Assembly: GCA_009836625.1 (NCBI GenBank)
Contig: VXVC01000004.1
Coordinates: 124,001 to 188,000, forward strand
From: Holophagales bacterium
GTDB lineage: Bacteria > Acidobacteriota > Thermoanaerobaculia > Multivoradales > Multivoraceae
DNA length: 64,000 nucleotides
Direction: 5' to 3'
Positions 61,065-64,000 of the stretch are shown here, one piece after another. Positions within the stretch are counted from its first letter, which is position 1; every line of letters begins with the position of its first letter. The translations under genes were made by a program, and so were the position numbers. The notes beneath the pieces are model-generated. The model ran no database searches. It worked only from the letters and a program-made list of their open reading frames with translations, and had not been told where the DNA came from.

Positions 61065-62872
61065 TGGATCAGACGCCCTACGAATACGACGTGCTCGTGG
61101 TCGGCGCGGGCGGCGCCGGGCTGCGCGCGGCGATCGAAGCCTCTGCCGTCGGCGCCTCCTGCGGCGTGATCTGCAAGTCCCTGCTCGGCAAGGCACACAC
61201 GGTGATGGCCGAGGGCGGCATGGCGGCCGCGATCGGCAACGTGGACGAGCGCGACGACTGGAAGGTTCACGTCACGGACACGTTGCGCGGCGGCCAGTAC
61301 CTGAGCAACCCGAAGATGGCGGAGATTCACGCCAGGGAAGCGCCGGCGCGGGCGCTGGAGCTAGAGGCCTGGGGAGCCCTGTTCGACCGTACGAAGGACG
61401 GGCGCATCCTGCAGCGGAACTTCGGCGGTCACCGCTATCCGCGGCTGGCTCACGTCGGCGACCGCACCGGCCTGGAGATGATCCGCACCCTGCAGGATCA
61501 CGGCATCCACCGGGGAATCGACTTCCACATGGAGTACACGGTCTTCCGGCTGCTTCTGGACGATGGCCGCGTCGCGGGCGCCCTGGCCTATGACCGGGAG
61601 CGGGGCCGGTTCCGCGTCTACCGGGCGAAGTCGGTCGTGCTCGCCACCGGCGGCATCGGCCGCGCGTTCAAGATCACCAGCAACAGTTGGGAGTACACCG
61701 GCGACGGCCACACCCTGGCCTACGACGCCGGCGCCGACCTGATCGACATGGAGTTCGTCCAGTTCCACCCGACCGGGATGGTCTGGCCGCCCAGCGTCCG
61801 CGGCATCCTGGTCACGGAAGGCGTGCGCGGCGAGGGCGGCATCCTGCTGAACTCCGACGGCGAACGCTTCATGTTCGACGACATTCCGCCCCTCTACAAG
61901 GACCAGACGGCCGACAGCGCCGAGGAGGGCTGGCGCTACGTGGTCGGCGATCGCGACGCGCGGCGTCCGCCGGAACTCCTGACGCGGGACCATGTCGCCC
62001 GGTGCATCGTGGACCAGATCAAGGCAGGCAAGGGGTCCCCGCACGGCGGCGTCTACCTGGACATCGCGTGGATCAAGGAGAAGATCAGCAACTCCGAGGA
62101 GCACATCAGGAAGAAGCTGCCGTCGATGTATCACCAGTTCAAGGAGCTGGCCGGCCTCGACATCACGAAGGAACGGATGGAGGTGGGCCCGACCACCCAC
62201 TACGTGATGGGCGGCGTCCGGGTCGACGCCGAGAGCCAGATGTCCTCCGTGCCGGGCCTATTCGCCGCCGGCGAGTGCGCGGCGGGGCTCCACGGCGCCA
62301 ACCGGCTGGGCGGCAACTCGCTCTCCGACCTGCTCGTCTTCGGCAAGCGGGCGGGCGAGTACGCGGCCGCCTTCGCCAGCGAGCAGGGCGACGTCCGGCT
62401 CGACGAGGGAGCGGTCGATGCGGGCGTCGCGGAAGCGCTCGAGCCGCTCGAACGGGAAGGCGGCGAAGGGCCGTACCAGATCCAGCACGAACTCCAGGAC
62501 CTGATGCAGGAGAAGGTCGGCATCGTCCGTATCGAGGCGGAGCTGGAGGAGGCGATCGACGAGATCGGCCGGTTGAGCGACCGCGCGAAGGCCGTATCCG
62601 CGCCCGGAAACCGCGAGTACAACCCGGGCTGGCACACGGCGCTCGACCTGCACCCTCTGCTGGTCGTATCCGAAGCGGTCGCCCGTGCCGGTCTGATGCG
62701 GCGCGAGAGCCGCGGCGCGCAGTTCCGGGACGACTATCCGCGGAAGGACGAACACTTCGGCAAGGTGATCATCCGGGTCGCCAGGGGCGCCGACGGCGAG
62801 ATGGTGGTGGAGGAGATTCCGGTGGAGCCGATGAGCGACGAACTGACCAGGCTGGTCGAGGAGATGGGCTGA
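61064..62872 (+). CDS. sdhA: Succinate dehydrogenase/fumarate reductase flavoprotein subunit
   Basis: 602 residues. FAD fold VVGAGGAGLRAAIEAS near the N-terminus; covalent FAD site H45 in HTVMAEGG; substrate-binding segments QFHPTGM and HGANRLGGNSLSDLLVFG are present, as is GPTTHYVMGGV. It oxidises succinate to fumarate (or the reverse) in the cytoplasm. The ATG shares one base with the sdhC stop. sdhB follows with a one-base gap. The C-terminal part matches the Sdh1-type flavoprotein. Confidence 0.96.
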   Translation: MDQTPYEYDVLVVGAGGAGLRAAIEASAVGASCGVICKSLLGKAHTVMAEGGMAAAIGNVDERDDWKVHVTDTLRGGQYLSNPKMAEIHAREAPARALELEAWGALFDRTKDGRILQRNFGGHRYPRLAHVGDRTGLEMIRTLQDHGIHRGIDFHMEYTVFRLLLDDGRVAGALAYDRERGRFRVYRAKSVVLATGGIGRAFKITSNSWEYTGDGHTLAYDAGADLIDMEFVQFHPTGMVWPPSVRGILVTEGVRGEGGILLNSDGERFMFDDIPPLYKDQTADSAEEGWRYVVGDRDARRPPELLTRDHVARCIVDQIKAGKGSPHGGVYLDIAWIKEKISNSEEHIRKKLPSMYHQFKELAGLDITKERMEVGPTTHYVMGGVRVDAESQMSSVPGLFAAGECAAGLHGANRLGGNSLSDLLVFGKRAGEYAAAFASEQGDVRLDEGAVDAGVAEALEPLEREGGEGPYQIQHELQDLMQEKVGIVRIEAELEEAIDEIGRLSDRAKAVSAPGNREYNPGWHTALDLHPLLVVSEAVARAGLMRRESRGAQFRDDYPRKDEHFGKVIIRVARGADGEMVVEEIPVEPMSDELTRLVEEMG

Positions 62873-62873
62873 G

Positions 62874-63632
62874 ATGGCCGCGACGGAGTTCAGGATCTGG
62901 CGTCAGGACGGCGCCGATGGCGAGGGCGGCTACCGCGACTACACGACGGACGTCACCGAGGGCATGGTCGTCCTCGACGCCGTTCACCAGATACAGGCCG
63001 AATCGGCGAACGACCTCGCCGTGCGCTGGAACTGCAAGGCCGGGAAGTGCGGGTCCTGCTCGGCGGAGGTGAACGGCAACCCCCGCCTCATGTGCATGAC
63101 GCGGATGAGCGACCTGCCGACGGACCGTCCGGTCACCGTCGAACCGATGCGCGCCTTTCCGGTGATCCGGGATCTCGTCTGCGACGTGTCCTGGAACTAC
63201 GAGGTCAAGAAGAAGATCGAGCCCTTCGAGCCGCGACCACCGGACGCCGAGGACGGTACCTGGCGCATCGCCCAGGAGGACGTCGAGCGGGTCCAGGAGT
63301 TCCGCAAGTGCATCGAGTGCTTCCTGTGCCAGGACGTCTGCCACGTCCTGAGGGACCACCACCTGCACGACGAGTTCGTCGGCCCCCGTTTCTTCGTCTA
63401 CAACGCGGCGCTCGAGATGCATCCTCTCGACACCCGGGACCGGCTGGCCGCGCTGAAGCAGGACGAGGGGATCGGCTACTGCAACATCACGAAGTGCTGC
63501 ACCAAGGTGTGTCCCGAGCACATCACGATCACCGACAACGCGATCATCCCGCTCAAGGAACGGGTGGTGTCGGAGTTCTACGATCCGCTGAAGAAGCTGT
63601 TCCGGGTGTTCTCGGGCGGTTCGCGGGCCTAG
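62874..63632 (+). CDS. sdhB: Succinate dehydrogenase/fumarate reductase iron-sulfur subunit
   Basis: 252 residues. N-terminal [2Fe-2S] ferredoxin domain with CKAGKCGSC and the late Cys in RLMCMTRM; C-terminal domain with CIECFLCQDVCHV ([4Fe-4S]) and CNITKCCTKVCPEHI (third cluster). Passes electrons from the flavin to the quinone site in SdhC. ATG one base after the sdhA stop. The order C-A-B and sequence style match the Sdh1-type complex. Confidence 0.95.
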   Translation: MAATEFRIWRQDGADGEGGYRDYTTDVTEGMVVLDAVHQIQAESANDLAVRWNCKAGKCGSCSAEVNGNPRLMCMTRMSDLPTDRPVTVEPMRAFPVIRDLVCDVSWNYEVKKKIEPFEPRPPDAEDGTWRIAQEDVERVQEFRKCIECFLCQDVCHVLRDHHLHDEFVGPRFFVYNAALEMHPLDTRDRLAALKQDEGIGYCNITKCCTKVCPEHITITDNAIIPLKERVVSEFYDPLKKLFRVFSGGSRA

Positions 63633-63641
63633 GTCAACGCG

Positions 63642-64000
63642 CTACAGCTGATCGAGGGCCGCGCGCGCCACGTCAGCGAACTCGCCTTCCGGATCGAGCT
63701 CGAGCGACTTGCTCAGGTGCTCACGGGCCGCGGCCGCGTCGCTCGCGTTCACCGCGAGAATCCCGAGTTCGTAGTGCGCCCTCGCCAGGTTCTCGACGTC
63801 TTCGTCGTCCGGCGCTGATTCCAGGTATCTGGTCAGGTGTTCCCTGGCCGGGCCGGAGTCGGCGCTACGGCGGTAGGCCACGCCGAGCCGGAAGTGGGCT
63901 TGCGGGTGGTTGTCGTCCCAGGCGATGAGCGACTGGTCGTAGAGCTTCGCGTTGCCGAACGCTTCCTGGTCGAAGAACTGCTGGGCCTGGAACTGCACCT
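63642..64000 (-). CDS. Tetratricopeptide repeat protein, N-terminus cut by window edge
   Basis: At least 119 residues with three TPR-like units: FFDQEAFGNAKLYDQSLIAW, AHFRLGVAYRRSADSGPARE and ARAHYELGILAVNASDAAAARE, ending ARAALDQL. The gene runs leftward from beyond the window; a GTG at 63998 is probably internal. TPR domains bind proteins; no specific role can be given. It converges on sdhB with a nine-base gap. Confidence 0.7.
   Translation of the reverse strand, partial: VQFQAQQFFDQEAFGNAKLYDQSLIAWDDNHPQAHFRLGVAYRRSADSGPAREHLTRYLESAPDDEDVENLARAHYELGILAVNASDAAAAREHLSKSLELDPEGEFADVARAALDQL

Overview
The window is a GC-rich (roughly 70% by eye), densely coded chromosomal segment with no insertion sequence, phage gene, CRISPR array or RNA gene that I could support. 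No gene-free stretch exceeds 300 bases; the longest is 53556-53774. The mix of genes suggests a free-living or host-associated aerobic bacterium, most likely Acidobacteriota. The pointers are an alternative complex III module, planctomycete-type secreted cytochrome proteins (DUF1549/DUF1553 with DUF1501), secreted proteins sharing a C-terminal domain often seen in that phylum, GH109, and an Sdh1-type succinate dehydrogenase. The phylum call is inference.

Layout. 1-4156: RND efflux pump, its membrane fusion protein and a MarR/GbsR-type regulator. 4269-9536: a small membrane protein, a cytochrome c/copper-monooxygenase fusion and SMC. 9692-12485: pyrR-pyrB-pyrC with 4-base stop/start overlaps. 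12500-17359: SDR dehydrogenase, FAD dehydrogenase, M23 peptidase, HAD hydrolase and a cupredoxin-like lipoprotein. 17492-25725: a respiratory operon, actC-actD-actF, a periplasmic cupredoxin-like protein, cytochrome oxidase I, III and IV, an unknown membrane protein, and oxidase II. 25794-30408: GH109-type oxidoreductase, glycosyltransferase, methyltransferase, LLM oxidoreductase. 30552-47457: a catabolic/secreted stretch with DUF1553 and DUF1501 proteins, ammonium transporter, amidohydrolase, CmcJ/NvfI-type oxygenase, a cytochrome c fused to a degenerate PhoD domain, a UPF0261 protein, a beta-propeller/HEAT/cytochrome protein and a sulfatase. 47502-53555: chorismate mutase, peroxiredoxin, BolA, secreted proteins, a kinase, and an SPFH protein with a ribbon-helix-helix partner. 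53775-64000: housekeeping sigma factor, DUF72, MATE, a large M14 peptidase, sdhCAB and a partial TPR protein.

How they work together. The respiratory genes form two pieces of one electron path: sdhCAB reduces quinone, and the ActCDF/oxidase operon probably carries quinol electrons to oxygen. ActA, ActB and ActE are not in the window, and two proteins with an amicyanin-like copper-loop motif flank the module. Four secreted proteins carry CxxCH haem sites fused to other catalytic or repeat domains.

The most unusual signals are: (1) eleven genes with a TAnnnT -10 element only 6-9 bases upstream of the start codon and no Shine-Dalgarno sequence, implying widespread leaderless transcription; (2) a PhoD-like domain whose metal-binding motifs have all changed, fused to cytochrome c; (3) an oxidase subunit I with Ile at the K-channel lysine position; (4) the incomplete alternative complex III with cupredoxin-like neighbours; (5) an operator with three GATATC-like boxes at exact 11-base spacing before the SPFH/ribbon-helix-helix pair; (6) two genes that appear to start at CTG.
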